64,000 bases of DNA from Tractidigestivibacter scatoligenes (GTDB lineage Bacteria > Actinomycetota > Coriobacteriia > Coriobacteriales > Atopobiaceae): contig NZ_LOJF01000001.1 of assembly GCF_001494635.1 (NCBI RefSeq), forward strand, positions 310,001-374,000. Reading direction: 5' to 3'. Shown in pieces: positions 54,601 through 63,684 of the stretch. Within the stretch, counting starts at the first letter, position 1. Each line of letters begins with the position of its first letter. Under the pieces are notes generated by a model. The model ran no database searches and had not been told where the DNA came from. It worked only from the letters and a program-made list of their open reading frames with translations. Position numbers and translations under genes: made by a program.

Positions 54601-55227
54601 ATGAACATCGTTCTGCTCGGTGCCCCGGGAGCTGGTAAGGGCACACAGGCACAGAAGCTCGTCGAGGAGTTTGGCCTTGCCCATATCTCCACGGGTGACC
54701 TCCTGCGCGCGGCCGTCAAGGCTCAGTCGGAGCTTGGTCTTCAGGCCAAGGCCTACATGGACGCTGGCAAGCTCGTTCCCGACCAACTTGTAATTAACCT
54801 TGTCAAGGAGCGTCTTCAGGCCGACGACGCCCAGGCGGGTTTCATCCTTGATGGGTTCCCCCGCAATACCGCTCAGGCTGTAACGCTCGATTCCGAGCTT
54901 GCTGCCATGGAGCGCAACCTTGACGCGGCGCTTCTTGTCGATGTCAAGCCCGACGTCATTGTTAAGCGCCTGAGCTCGCGTCGTACCTGCCGCTCCTGTG
55001 GCTACACTGCTCCTGCTGGCGTTGACGTTTGTCCGCGCTGCGGCGGCGAGATGTATCAGCGCGACGACGACAAGCCTGAGACCATCCAGAAGCGCCTGGA
55101 TGTGTACCAGACCCAGACTGCCCCGCTCATCGAGTACTATCGCGGTCACTCGATTCTCAAGGAGGTTGATGGAGACAGGCCGGTCGACGAGGTCTATGCC
55201 GACGTGCGCGCGCTCCTCACCGCATGA
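54601..55227 (+). CDS. adk: Adenylate kinase (zinc-LID form)
   Basis: It interconverts ATP and AMP with 2 ADP. The 208-residue protein has the P-loop GAPGAGKGTQA, DGFPRNTAQA, and a LID with four Cys (CRSCGYTAPAGVDVCPRCG) that binds structural zinc, as in Gram-positive Adk. The ATG at 54601 gives a 6-bp spacing to GAAGGGGG; an ATG two codons upstream is too close. Its stop overlaps the map start by four bases. Confidence 0.97.
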   Translation: MNIVLLGAPGAGKGTQAQKLVEEFGLAHISTGDLLRAAVKAQSELGLQAKAYMDAGKLVPDQLVINLVKERLQADDAQAGFILDGFPRNTAQAVTLDSELAAMERNLDAALLVDVKPDVIVKRLSSRRTCRSCGYTAPAGVDVCPRCGGEMYQRDDDKPETIQKRLDVYQTQTAPLIEYYRGHSILKEVDGDRPVDEVYADVRALLTA

Positions 55228-56018
55228 TTCACATCAAGAACTCAGGGCAGATTGAACAGATGAAGGCCGCCGGGGCTGTGTCCAAGGCGGCCCTTCGTCG
55301 TGCCGGGGAGATGGTTCGTCCCGGCATTACCACCCGAGAGATCGATCAGGTGGTTGAGAGCTACATTCGTCTCCATGGCGCTACCCCAACGTTTAAGGGA
55401 TACAGTGGCTTTCCCGCCAGCATCTGCTCTTCTGTGAACGAGCAGATCGTCCATGGCATCCCTTCTCCTGCTGTTGCTCTCAAAGATGGCGACATCATCT
55501 CGATCGATACGGGCGCCACGCTTGGCGGCTGGGTGGGGGACAACGCCTGGACGTTCTACGTTGGCAATGTGTCGGACGAGGTAAAGGGTCTTTGCGAGGT
55601 TACTCGCGACTGCCTCAAGGCGGGTATCGAACAGGCTGTTCCCGGCAATCGCCTGGGTGATGTCGGCGCAGCCATTCAGGAGCTTGCCGAGTCGCATGGG
55701 TACGGCGTGGTACGCGACTACGTTGGTCATGGCGTGGGCCACGTTATGCACGAGGACCCCAACGTCCCCAACTACGGTAAGCGCGGCCGCGGCGTTCGTC
55801 TCCAGGTTGGCATGGTCATCGCCATTGAGCCCATGATCACCCTGGGCTCCTATGACTCGCATACCCTTTCGAACGGTTGGACCGTTGTTACCAATGACAA
55901 CCTTCCTGCCGCTCACTATGAGAACACCATTGCCATCACGAAGGATGGTCCCGTCATCCTCACTGCCGACGAGATTGGACCTTGGTGCAGCATGCAGGGT
56001 GGCGAGAAGGACGCCTAG
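55224..56018 (+). CDS. map: Methionine aminopeptidase, type I
   Basis: It removes N-terminal Met from nascent proteins. The 264-residue protein has the metal ligands in order: Asp in SIDTGATLGGWVGDNAWTF (two Asp), His in GHGVGHVMHEDPNVPN, Glu in AIEPMITLG and Glu in HYENTIAIT. The ATG overlaps the adk stop (ATGA), so the genes are coupled. Confidence 0.97.
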   Translation: MIHIKNSGQIEQMKAAGAVSKAALRRAGEMVRPGITTREIDQVVESYIRLHGATPTFKGYSGFPASICSSVNEQIVHGIPSPAVALKDGDIISIDTGATLGGWVGDNAWTFYVGNVSDEVKGLCEVTRDCLKAGIEQAVPGNRLGDVGAAIQELAESHGYGVVRDYVGHGVGHVMHEDPNVPNYGKRGRGVRLQVGMVIAIEPMITLGSYDSHTLSNGWTVVTNDNLPAAHYENTIAITKDGPVILTADEIGPWCSMQGGEKDA

Positions 56019-56040
56019 CGCCCTTCTCGCAGATAAAATG

Positions 56041-56098
56041 CGTCCACGTTGTGCGATTTAAGTGCAACGTGGACGTTTGTGAGGATTTTAGGTAAGAT
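56041..56098 (+). promoter_or_regulatory. Hairpin and promoter upstream of infA
   Basis: A perfect 11-bp stem CGTCCACGTTG/CAACGTGGACG (56041-56051 with 56065-56075) probably terminates the adk-map unit. TGGACG at 56070-56075 and TAAGAT at 56093-56098 (17-bp spacer) form a promoter for infA and the alpha cluster, its -35 lying in the hairpin's right arm. Confidence 0.6.
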
Positions 56099-56133
56099 AT
56101 TTGGTCGCTGTCACAGCGTTGAGAGGGTTGAAT

Positions 56134-56352
56134 TTGAGCAAACAGGATGCAATCGAGCTTGAGGGCAAGGTTATCGAGCCGCTGCCTAACGCCATGTTCA
56201 ACGTCGAGCTTGAGAACGGTAAGACCATCCTCTGCACCATCTCGGGGAAGATTCGGATGAACTACATCAGGATTCTTCCCGGAGACAAGGTCGTGGTGGA
56301 GATTTCGCCGTATGACCTCACGAGGGGTCGCATCACCTACCGTTACAAGTAG
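56134..56352 (+). CDS. infA: Translation initiation factor IF-1
   Basis: IF-1 binds the 30S A site during initiation. The 72-residue OB-fold protein has [40 protein letters not shown] and [15 protein letters not shown]. The start is TTG at 56134 with GAGAGGG upstream, giving the exact family length; an earlier TTG (56128) is possible. Confidence 0.95.
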   Translation: MSKQDAIELEGKVIEPLPNAMFNVELENGKTILCTISGKIRMNYIRILPGDKVVVEISPYDLTRGRITYRYK

Positions 56353-56477
56353 GCGCTGCGCACAACGGTTGGTTATTCACGCCTGCGGCTGGGCGATGAG
56401 ATAGAGTGCCAGGCAGCACCACCTGCCAGGCCAGATGTACTACCAGTACAGGTACTGTCTACTGGAAGGAAAGACAC

Positions 56478-56591
56478 ATGAAGGTACGTCCTTCGGTCAA
56501 GAAGATGTGCGACAAGTGCAAGATCATTCGTCGCCACGGCAAGGTATACGTAATCTGCGAGAACCCGCGCCACAAGCAGCGTCAGGGCTAG
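56478..56591 (+). CDS. rpmJ: 50S ribosomal protein L36 (zinc-binding form)
   Basis: Smallest large-subunit protein, 37 residues: [20 protein letters not shown] with Cys11, Cys14, then Cys27 and His32 as the zinc ligands. GGAAGGAAAG precedes the ATG. It sits between infA and rpsM as usual. Confidence 0.97.
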   Translation: MKVRPSVKKMCDKCKIIRRHGKVYVICENPRHKQRQG

Positions 56592-56612
56592 ATAACTGAG
56601 AGGAGACTCACG

Positions 56613-56984
56613 TTGGCCCGTATTAATGGCGTCGACCTTCCGCGTGATAAGCGTGTCGAGGTCGGACTTACCTACCTTTACGGCATCGGCCAGACCACCG
56701 CAACCAAGATTTGCGCGGCTACCGGTGTTGACCCCTCCACTCGCGTCAAGGACCTGACGGAGGACGAGGTCACCAAGATTCGTGACTACATCGATGCTAA
56801 CTACACCACCGAGGGCGACCTTCGCCGCGAGGTGAGGCAGAACATTGCCCGTCTGATGGAGATTGGCTGCTACCGTGGCCTTCGCCACCGCAAGGGCCTC
56901 CCCGTTCGCGGTCAGCGCACCCACACCAACGCTCGTACCCGCAAGGGCAAGAAGCGTCAGATCGGTGCAAAGAAGAAGGCGTAA
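56613..56984 (+). CDS. rpsM: 30S ribosomal protein S13
   Basis: S13 bridges to the 50S subunit. The 123-residue protein has (M)[28 protein letters not shown], and [22 protein letters not shown] start at 56613 with GAGAGGAGA upstream; there is no nearby in-frame ATG at the conserved N-terminus. Confidence 0.97.
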   Translation: MARINGVDLPRDKRVEVGLTYLYGIGQTTATKICAATGVDPSTRVKDLTEDEVTKIRDYIDANYTTEGDLRREVRQNIARLMEIGCYRGLRHRKGLPVRGQRTHTNARTRKGKKRQIGAKKKA

Positions 56985-56996
56985 GGGGATAACACA

Positions 56997-57398
56997 ATGC
57001 CGCAGAAGAAGAATGCCCGTACCACCCGCGTGCGCCGTTCTGAGCGCAAGAACATCGCGGTTGGCCAGGCTCACATCAAGAGCACCTTCAACAACACCAT
57101 CGTCTCCATCACCGACCCCCAGGGCAACGTGATCTCCTGGCAGTCTGGCGGCACCGTTGGTTTCAAGGGCTCCCGTAAGTCCACGCCGTTCGCGGCACAG
57201 CTTGCTGCCGAGGCCGCGGCTAAGGCAGCCATGGAGCACGGCCTGCACAAGGTCTCCGTGTTCGTCAAGGGCCCCGGTTCCGGCCGCGAGACGGCCATCC
57301 GCTCCCTCCAGGCTGCTGGCCTCGAGGTTTCGGGCATCCAGGACAAGACCCCCATTCCGCACAACGGTTGCCGTCCGTGCAAGCGTCGTCGCGTGTAG
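56997..57398 (+). CDS. rpsK: 30S ribosomal protein S11
   Basis: S11 forms part of the mRNA exit platform. The 133-residue protein has [34 protein letters not shown] and the C-terminal [22 protein letters not shown] precedes the ATG. Confidence 0.98.
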   Translation: MPQKKNARTTRVRRSERKNIAVGQAHIKSTFNNTIVSITDPQGNVISWQSGGTVGFKGSRKSTPFAAQLAAEAAAKAAMEHGLHKVSVFVKGPGSGRETAIRSLQAAGLEVSGIQDKTPIPHNGCRPCKRRRV

Positions 57399-57416
57399 CT
57401 AGGAAGGACACCACTA

Positions 57417-58010
57417 ATGGCAGTTGACAGGACGCCTGTCCTTAAGCGGTGCCGTCAGCTCGGCATCGATCCCGTCGTTATGGGAATCAACAAGGAATCT
57501 CACCGTCAGCCCAAGCAGCGCCGCCGCCAGGAGAGCGAGTACGGCACGCAGCTCCGCGAGAAGCAGAAGGCCAAGTTCATCTATGGCGTTCTCGAGAAGC
57601 AGTTCCGTAGCTACTACAAGCTGGCTCTCAAGCGCGAGGGCATCACGGGCGACAACCTCATGACCATCCTCGAGTCAAGGCTCGACAACGTCGTGTTCCG
57701 TCTTGGCTTTGCCCGCACCCGCAAGGAGGCCCGTCAGACCGTTCTCCACGGCCACATCACCGTGAACGGCCACCGCGTGGACATTCCCTCATACCAGGTG
57801 AAGGCTGGCGACGTCGTCGCCGTGGCCCCCAAGGCCAAGGACCTTCTCCCGATCAAGGAGGCCCTCATCTCCTCCGAGCACATGGCTGTGCCGGCCTGGC
57901 TTGAGGTCGACATCGAGAAGCTCCAGGGCACCGTCCTTCAGCTTCCCAGCCGTGACCAGATCGATCTCGACATCGACGCCCAGCTCATCGTCGAGCTCTA
58001 CTCCAAGTAA
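57417..58010 (+). CDS. rpsD: 30S ribosomal protein S4
   Basis: S4 is a primary 16S-binding assembly protein and often autoregulates the alpha operon. The 197-residue protein has the S4 RNA-binding domain (ESRLDNVVFRLGFARTRKEA, LHGHITVNGHRVDIPSYQV). The N-terminal zinc Cys set of some S4 proteins is absent (only one Cys), the Cys-free form. AGGAAGG precedes the ATG. Confidence 0.97.
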   Translation: MAVDRTPVLKRCRQLGIDPVVMGINKESHRQPKQRRRQESEYGTQLREKQKAKFIYGVLEKQFRSYYKLALKREGITGDNLMTILESRLDNVVFRLGFARTRKEARQTVLHGHITVNGHRVDIPSYQVKAGDVVAVAPKAKDLLPIKEALISSEHMAVPAWLEVDIEKLQGTVLQLPSRDQIDLDIDAQLIVELYSK

Positions 58011-58034
58011 GCCCGACACAGTTTGGAGGTAGCA

Positions 58035-58976
58035 ATGTCCGAGTTCATCCGGCCTACTGTGTCGGTAGAAGAGATCAGCGACAACCTCGCACGCGTGAGC
58101 GCAGAGCCGCTCGAGCGTGGTTATGGTGACACGCTGGGTAACTCCCTGCGTCGCGTGCTGCTGTCCTCCCTCGAGGGCGCAGCCGTCGAGGCCATCCAGA
58201 TCGATGGCGTGCAGCACGAGTTCACCACCGTGCCGGGTGTTTACGAGGACGTCACCGATATCGTCCTCAACGTGAAGGGCCTTGTGTTCCGTTCCATGGG
58301 CACCGGCGAGGAGGCAACCGCCTCCATCAACGTCGACGGTCCCATGACGGTCACCGGCGGGGACTTCGACATCCCCGCGGAGTTCACGCTTGTGAACCCC
58401 GACCACGTGATCTGCACCCTTGGCGCCGACGCGCACCTCTCCATGAAGATGCGCATTGGCATTGGCCGCGGTTACGTCTCTGGTGATGACAACGAGCGCG
58501 AGAGCGACCCCATCGGCATCATTCACGTGGATTCGCTCTACTCGCCCGTGCGCCGCTGCGCAAAGTCCGTCGAGCCCTGCCGCGTTGGTCGCCACACCGA
58601 CTACGACCGCCTGCTGCTCGAGGTGGAGACCAACGGCTCCATTAGCCCGCGTGACGCCATCGTCGAGGCCGCCAATATCATCAACCAGCACATGACGGCC
58701 TTCATGGGCCTCGCGGACGTCGATGAGCCCCAGGAGGACGAGTCGATCTTCGCAACGGGCGCCGAGGAGGACAACGCCGAGCTCGACAAGCAGATTGAGG
58801 ACCTGGACCTCTCCGTCCGCTCCTACAACTGCCTGAAGCGCGCCGGCATCCACTCCGTGCGTCAGCTCGTGGAGTTCTCCGAGAACGACCTTCTCAACAT
58901 CCGCAACTTTGGCGTCAAGTCCATCGAGGAAGTCAAGGACAAGCTCGAGTCCATGGGACTTTCCCTCAAGGCTTAG
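58035..58976 (+). CDS. rpoA: DNA-directed RNA polymerase subunit alpha
   Basis: The alpha dimer nucleates RNA polymerase assembly. The 313-residue protein has the N-terminal assembly domain (LERGYGDTLGNSLRRVLLSSLEG) and a C-terminal domain (about 255-310) with the DNA-contact pattern SVRSYNCLK and NFGVKSIEE. The ATG at 58035 follows TTGGAGG; a TTG four codons upstream overlaps that site and is discounted. Its CTD is the in-window comparison for the similar domain at the end of RpoC. Confidence 0.98.
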   Translation: MSEFIRPTVSVEEISDNLARVSAEPLERGYGDTLGNSLRRVLLSSLEGAAVEAIQIDGVQHEFTTVPGVYEDVTDIVLNVKGLVFRSMGTGEEATASINVDGPMTVTGGDFDIPAEFTLVNPDHVICTLGADAHLSMKMRIGIGRGYVSGDDNERESDPIGIIHVDSLYSPVRRCAKSVEPCRVGRHTDYDRLLLEVETNGSISPRDAIVEAANIINQHMTAFMGLADVDEPQEDESIFATGAEEDNAELDKQIEDLDLSVRSYNCLKRAGIHSVRQLVEFSENDLLNIRNFGVKSIEEVKDKLESMGLSLKA

Positions 58977-59009
58977 GCCGCCGCTCGCATCGCATAGGAG
59001 AAGCTAGAC

Positions 59010-59510
59010 ATGAGGCACAACAAGAAGAGGGGCATGAAGCTTGGCACCGATGCCAGCCACACCAAGGCCATGAAGAAGAGCCTGGTCTCTGCCCTGCTTG
59101 CCAATGATCGTATCAAGACCCTTGAGCCGCGCGCCAAGGCCATTCGTCCGGACGTGGACAAGGTCATCACCTGGGCTAAGAAGGGCGACCTGCACTCCCG
59201 CCGTCTTGCCATCGCAAAGGTTGGCGACAAGGAGATTGTCCGCGAGGTCTTCGAGAAGGCCGCTCAGGGCATGTGGGCTGACCGCAACGGCGGCTACACC
59301 CGCATCATGAAGCTTGGTCCCCGCAAGGGCGACGGCGCAGAGGTCGTCATCATGGAGCTCGTGACCGAGGCCGTCACGCCCAAGACCAAGGCTGAGCCCA
59401 AGGCTACTGTGACCAAGGTTGCTGCGGCGCCTTCCGAGGAGCCCAAGGCCGAGGAGGCCCCTGCTGAGGAGCCGACCGCCGAGGCTGAGACCGAGGAGAA
59501 GGCCGAGTAG
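59010..59510 (+). CDS. rplQ: 50S ribosomal protein L17 with acidic C-terminal extension
   Basis: L17 lies near the tunnel exit. The 166-residue protein has the normal L17 core (KRGMKLGTDASHTKAMKKSL, KVITWAKKGDLHSRRLA, GGYTRIMKLGPRKGDGAEVV) to about residue 120. About 45 residues rich in Glu, Ala, Pro and Lys follow, not part of the conserved fold. TAGGAGAAG precedes the ATG. It ends the alpha cluster before a terminator. Confidence 0.97.
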   Translation: MRHNKKRGMKLGTDASHTKAMKKSLVSALLANDRIKTLEPRAKAIRPDVDKVITWAKKGDLHSRRLAIAKVGDKEIVREVFEKAAQGMWADRNGGYTRIMKLGPRKGDGAEVVIMELVTEAVTPKTKAEPKATVTKVAAAPSEEPKAEEAPAEEPTAEAETEEKAE

Positions 59511-59544
59511 GTCATCCCCTACAGAAGGTCCAAGCACTCACTGG

Positions 59545-59573
59545 GGCCCCAGCCAAACGGCTGGGGCCTTTTC
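59545..59573 (+). terminator. Terminator of the alpha cluster
   Basis: The stem GGCCCCAGCC/GGCTGGGGCC (59545-59554 with 59559-59568) closes an AAAC loop and is followed by TTTTC. Confidence 0.9.
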
Positions 59574-59648
59574 TTGTGCGTAGGGTCCTCGGCCCTCGTG
59601 GTAAGCTCCATGCGTCGTAAACGTTTGTCAAAAGAAAGCTCACACCAC

Positions 59649-60521
59649 ATGCCAGAAGCTCCAAACGGTCCCATGCCCATCCACCGTCCAAGCCGCACCG
59701 AGCGAGAGGTGCCCTTGGTTGAGGGAGTTCCTGCTTCGGGTACGCTTGTGCTCTGCGTGGGATACCGCGGGGCGGACTTTGCCGGCTTTGCCGAGCAGCC
59801 CGCCATGCGAACGGTTGCCGGCGAGCTGCGGCGCGCGCTCTCGACAGTCCTACGGCGCGATGTGGAGCTTGTTTGTGCTGGACGGACAGACTCCGGCGTT
59901 CATGCACTCTCGCAGTACGTGAGCATTCCCGTGAGCGAGGGGGAGCTGAACCTTGCTGGCCGAACGCTCTCGCGCTCGATTGTGGCGCTTACCCCGGACG
60001 ACATCTCCATCCGGGGGCTCTATCGCGGTGATGCGCTCTTCTCGGCGCGCTTTGACGCTACCTCGCGCTCATATCGCTACCGCATTGCTACCGGGGATGC
60101 GCGGCCTGTGCTCGCCTGGGATCACGCATGGTGGTACCGCGGAGACCTGGACGTGGATGATATGCAGGCCGGAGCCACCTGCCTGGTTGGGGAGCACGAC
60201 TTCAAGAGCTTCTGCAAGGCGACCTCGGCAGAGGGCAAGCCCACGAGCCGCTATCTCGAGCGCGTGAAGGTATCGCGCGTGGTGGAGGCCGGGGAGCCCC
60301 TCGTGGCGATAGACGTTACGGGCAACGCATTCCTCCACAACATGGTTCGCACCATCGCTGGCACCCTTGTTGAGGTGGGCAGAGGACACAGGGCCCCCTC
60401 TTGGGTGGAGAAGGTCCTTGCAGCACAAGATAGAGCTGCTGCGGGGCCATGCGCTCCGGCGCAGGGCCTCACGTTCGTCGGGGTAGAATACCCCGACGGA
60501 CTTCTCGCGCCCTGGGCCTAG
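59649..60521 (+). CDS. truA: tRNA pseudouridine synthase A
   Basis: TruA converts uridines 38-40 of tRNA anticodon arms to pseudouridine. The 290-residue protein has GYRGADFAGFAEQP, the catalytic Asp in CAGRTDSGVHAL, and FLHNMVRTIAGTLVEVG. About 35 residues before the fold are not conserved. The start at 59649 is uncertain; ATG 59673 is also possible, and no strong ribosome-binding site is seen. truA after rplQ is a common Gram-positive order. Confidence 0.93.
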   Translation: MPEAPNGPMPIHRPSRTEREVPLVEGVPASGTLVLCVGYRGADFAGFAEQPAMRTVAGELRRALSTVLRRDVELVCAGRTDSGVHALSQYVSIPVSEGELNLAGRTLSRSIVALTPDDISIRGLYRGDALFSARFDATSRSYRYRIATGDARPVLAWDHAWWYRGDLDVDDMQAGATCLVGEHDFKSFCKATSAEGKPTSRYLERVKVSRVVEAGEPLVAIDVTGNAFLHNMVRTIAGTLVEVGRGHRAPSWVEKVLAAQDRAAAGPCAPAQGLTFVGVEYPDGLLAPWA

Positions 60522-60551
60522 CCCAGTGCCTGTTGTGTTGGAGGATATGCT

Positions 60552-61496
60552 TTGGACATGCTTGTCGACGTGATTGCCGACTCGGTGCTTGATACGCTTG
60601 AGCTCGTGCCCTTCCTGTTTGTGACCTACCTTGCCATGGAGGCGCTCGAGCACTCAACCGAGGGCCGCGTGCAGGGAATTGTTGCGCGTGCGGGGCACGC
60701 CGGCCCCATTGTGGGCGCGCTTCTCGGCGCCATTCCTCAGTGCGGCTTTTCCGCAATGGCGGCTACGCTCTTCTCGGGCGGGGTGGTCACGGTTGGCACG
60801 TTGGTGGCCGTGATCCTCTCGACCTCAGACGAGATGGTGCCGGTGTTTCTCGCCCACCAGGAGCCCGTTGGGCGTCTGCTCTCGATTATGCTGCTCAAGG
60901 TTGTCGTGGGTATTATCGTGGGCCTGCTCCTGGATGCCGTGCTGCATGCCGTGCGCCACGTGGGCAACCCCAAGCCCCACATCCACGACCTCTGCGAGCG
61001 TGCGCGCTGCCACTGCGAGGACGAGGAGAGAGAGGAGGACACGTTCTCCGAGCAGGCCTCCGGTGATGCAACTCACGCCCACCACCACGGGCACGGCCAC
61101 TGGGCCATCGTGCGCTCTGCCGCCGTGCATACCGTGCAGGTGACGGGGTTCATCCTTCTCGTCACGTTCCTCTTTGGTCTGCTCATCGAGGTCATGGGTG
61201 GAGACGAGCTGGCGCTGCTCCTTGGAAGCCACCCCGTGCGGGCAACCTTCCTTGCGGCGCTCGTGGGGCTCATCCCCAACTGCGGCGCCTCCGTTGCCAT
61301 TACCGAGCTCTATCTCGATGGGGTACTTGGTGCAGGGCCCATGGTGGCGGGCCTTCTCGCCTCTGGCGGCGTTGGGCTTCTCGTGCTCTTTCGCACCAAC
61401 AACAACGTGCGCCAGAACATTGCCATCATGGCTTTTGTCTACGTGGTTGGGGTCGTCGTGGGACTTATCGTCTCCGCTTCAGGTATCCTCTTCTAG
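60552..61496 (+). CDS. Putative 10-TM heavy-metal exporter / manganese transporter-like permease
   Basis: The 314-residue membrane protein is an internal duplication. Each half carries a matching motif: GALLGAIPQCGFSAMAATLF and AALVGLIPNCGASVAITELY, with an I-P-x-C-G core. The halves are joined by a cytosolic loop (about 135-180) with Cys residues (CERARCHC) and a His cluster (THAHHHGHGHW), which suggests metal binding. This matches the ArsP_2-like 10-TM family annotated as a putative heavy-metal exporter or manganese transporter. GGAGGA lies at the right distance from TTG 60552; ATG 60558 is an alternative. It follows truA by 30 bp. Confidence 0.8.
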   Translation: MDMLVDVIADSVLDTLELVPFLFVTYLAMEALEHSTEGRVQGIVARAGHAGPIVGALLGAIPQCGFSAMAATLFSGGVVTVGTLVAVILSTSDEMVPVFLAHQEPVGRLLSIMLLKVVVGIIVGLLLDAVLHAVRHVGNPKPHIHDLCERARCHCEDEEREEDTFSEQASGDATHAHHHGHGHWAIVRSAAVHTVQVTGFILLVTFLFGLLIEVMGGDELALLLGSHPVRATFLAALVGLIPNCGASVAITELYLDGVLGAGPMVAGLLASGGVGLLVLFRTNNNVRQNIAIMAFVYVVGVVVGLIVSASGILF

Positions 61497-61541
61497 ATGC
61501 CGGGATGCCCGGCTCCAGGCAGTGGATGACGGGAGGGTTCC

Positions 61542-62333
61542 ATGGCTAAACAGCGAGAGCGATTTGAACGGACCGACGTCCCTCGCGACAACCCTCACCG
61601 CAACCTTATAGCCGGCATCGTGCTTGTTGTGGTATTTGTCGCCTGTGGGATTGTTGTCTCCACCGCATGGAAGCGTGCGCAGGCACAGTCTCACCTGGGC
61701 GACAGCAGCCTCAGCTCCTCGGTGAGCAAGACGTCATCCGTGTCGGACCTTGGCTATACCGTATCGAGCGACACCTTCATGGGCATCCTGCTGCTCACTA
61801 CGGACAACCTCGATGCGTCCGAGACGGGCGGGGCCAACCTCTCCTCGGCGGAGCTCCTGGTTTACGACGAGACCGTAGCCACGGGCAAGCTCGTCTCCAT
61901 TCCCACCGACACCAAGGTCTCTTACAACGGACAGGACACTACCTTGGCCGAGCTCTTCAACAGCACTGGCGCCGCGGCCTGCGTCTCTCCGCTTTCCACG
62001 GCGGCCAACCTGCCCGTCACGCATGTCATTGTCTCGACGAGTGCCGTGTGGGACGAGGTGCGCTCGCTCGCCGGTGTGGGCGTGAACTCGCTCATAAGCC
62101 GTGCGACCGAGTTCCTCTCGTCCATACGCACCGACATGTCGTCGCAGGAGATTCTCGACTTGGCCGAGAAGGTGCAATCGGCCGGGACGGATGGCCTCTC
62201 GAAGGTTGATGCGCCCATGGTGGACGAGACCACAACCGACGAGAGCGGAAATGCCGTCTCGACGGGCTACCGCGTGATTGACCAGGCGTCGCTCGGCCTT
62301 GCGGTGGGCACGCTTGTCAGCAACGAGGGATAG
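61542..62333 (+). CDS. Membrane-anchored degenerate LytR-CpsA-Psr (LCP)-like protein
   Basis: The 263-residue protein has one N-terminal transmembrane helix (about 22-44) and an extracellular region. That region recalls an LCP fold: ILLLTTDN..., then ELLVYDETVATGKLVSIPTDTKVSYNG, which parallels the LCP strand where SIPRDT is usual. The Arg residues that bind polyprenyl-phosphate substrate in active LCP enzymes are replaced (Thr, Lys) or absent, so catalysis is doubtful. AGGGAGG-type sequence precedes the ATG. Next to a glycosyltransferase, it could have a role in envelope glycopolymer attachment, but the assignment is tentative. Confidence 0.5.
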   Translation: MAKQRERFERTDVPRDNPHRNLIAGIVLVVVFVACGIVVSTAWKRAQAQSHLGDSSLSSSVSKTSSVSDLGYTVSSDTFMGILLLTTDNLDASETGGANLSSAELLVYDETVATGKLVSIPTDTKVSYNGQDTTLAELFNSTGAAACVSPLSTAANLPVTHVIVSTSAVWDEVRSLAGVGVNSLISRATEFLSSIRTDMSSQEILDLAEKVQSAGTDGLSKVDAPMVDETTTDESGNAVSTGYRVIDQASLGLAVGTLVSNEG

Positions 62334-62547
62334 CGTCCGCGCTGGCGGCGAACGTCCCTGTGCGAGCGGCGAACGGCACTACATCTTTAGCGCTGTGTCT
62401 CTCTCCTGGGCTTTATCTGTAGTAATGGTAGTTGCCCGCGATTGTCACGCAGGCTCCACGAACGGCTGATACCCTTTCCTCAACATTTGGTGGGGCTGCA
62501 ACGCAGTCCTCTGGGACGGTCTTCGGGGAGGAGAGTCGCGCCAGGAT
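62334..62547. other. Intergenic region before the glycosyltransferase
   Basis: No gene or clear promoter was recognised in these 214 bp; a GGGGAGGAGA sequence near 62525 is the nearest ribosome-binding-site-like element to the next gene. Confidence 0.4.
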
Positions 62548-63630
62548 ATGCCGAGCACCATGCATAGGGAGCCCGTTGTCTCGATTGTCATTGCCACGCG
62601 CGGTGATGCTGCCACGATACGCCGAGCTCTAGAGAGCATCCAGAACCAGACGCTGAGAAGCCACGAGACTATCGTGGTAGACGACGGTTCGACGGACGGA
62701 ACGCCGGGCATCGTCGACAACATGGCGCAGCGAGACCTCACCATCTCGCTGGTGCAGGCCGATGGCTGCGGCTTGGCGGCTGCGCTCGATTTGGGGATGT
62801 CCCGTGCGCGTGGTCACTACCTGGTGTTCTTTGATGCGAGCGGCTGGGCGAACCCAGACATGTTGGCAGACCTGGTGGGTGCGGCGGAGGAGTCTTCGCT
62901 TGAGCTTGCCATAGCGGGCTTCTCGGCAACCGTCGTGGGGGATGGACGCCGGCAGGAGTCCATTGAAGCAAACCAGCCCGCCTACGTCTTTCCCACCCAG
63001 CACGACTTCCGTGCTGGTGCATGGCAGCTCTTCGAGGGCAATCTTCTCTCGTCACCCTGCGCAAAGCTCTTCCTGCGCTCTCGCGTGGAGGGACTGGGCC
63101 TCTCGTTTGCCGACGGGGACGGCGATTGCACGGATGCCCTTTCGTTTATGGCCGGTTACGTGCGTGACGTCGAGCGGGTTGGACTTACCGGACACGCGCA
63201 CTACCACGTTGAGAGCCGCTCTCCGCAGCGCCTGCCCGGCTTCTCCGTGCGCGACTACCGGGCGCTCGAGCGGCAGTATGGCACCCTTGTGGGCGTCTAC
63301 CACCACTGGGGCCTCGACGGGGATCCTACGAGCATGGGGCTCATCCAGAACCGCTACTTCGAGTGCCTCGTCGACTGCGTGGCAGGGGTCTTCTCGGACC
63401 GCTCCGGCCTCTCGGCGGCGGAGCGTCGTCGTCTTGTTGGGGAGATGGTCTCCTCAGACCGCGCGCGCCTTGCCGCCGACGTGGCGCGTCCCCGCGGCAT
63501 GGGCGCAAAGGCCATGCAGGGGCCCATTCGCTCCGGCAACGCCGGCCTTGCGTATACCGAAGGCTTTCTCGCCTCTTTTATGAAGCGTGGTGGCGAGAGG
63601 GGCTTGGGTCCGTTCTGCACGTCGCTGTAG
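62548..63630 (+). CDS. Family 2 glycosyltransferase
   Basis: Inverting GT-A enzyme that would transfer a sugar from a nucleotide donor to an envelope acceptor. The 360-residue protein has the GT2 start VSIVIATRGDAATIRRALES, VVDDGSTDGT, and YLVFFDASGWANPD where DxD is usual: the motif is DAS, so the second acid is lost. No transmembrane segment is seen. The C-terminal 130 residues are helical and unassigned. The start is uncertain (ATG 62548 or 62560). Acceptor and sugar cannot be read from sequence. Confidence 0.82.
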   Translation: MPSTMHREPVVSIVIATRGDAATIRRALESIQNQTLRSHETIVVDDGSTDGTPGIVDNMAQRDLTISLVQADGCGLAAALDLGMSRARGHYLVFFDASGWANPDMLADLVGAAEESSLELAIAGFSATVVGDGRRQESIEANQPAYVFPTQHDFRAGAWQLFEGNLLSSPCAKLFLRSRVEGLGLSFADGDGDCTDALSFMAGYVRDVERVGLTGHAHYHVESRSPQRLPGFSVRDYRALERQYGTLVGVYHHWGLDGDPTSMGLIQNRYFECLVDCVAGVFSDRSGLSAAERRRLVGEMVSSDRARLAADVARPRGMGAKAMQGPIRSGNAGLAYTEGFLASFMKRGGERGLGPFCTSL

Positions 63631-63684
63631 GGGCGTCGGGTGCCGGCGTGCCTGCTGGCCGCAAGTCCGCAGTTCATAGCCCAC

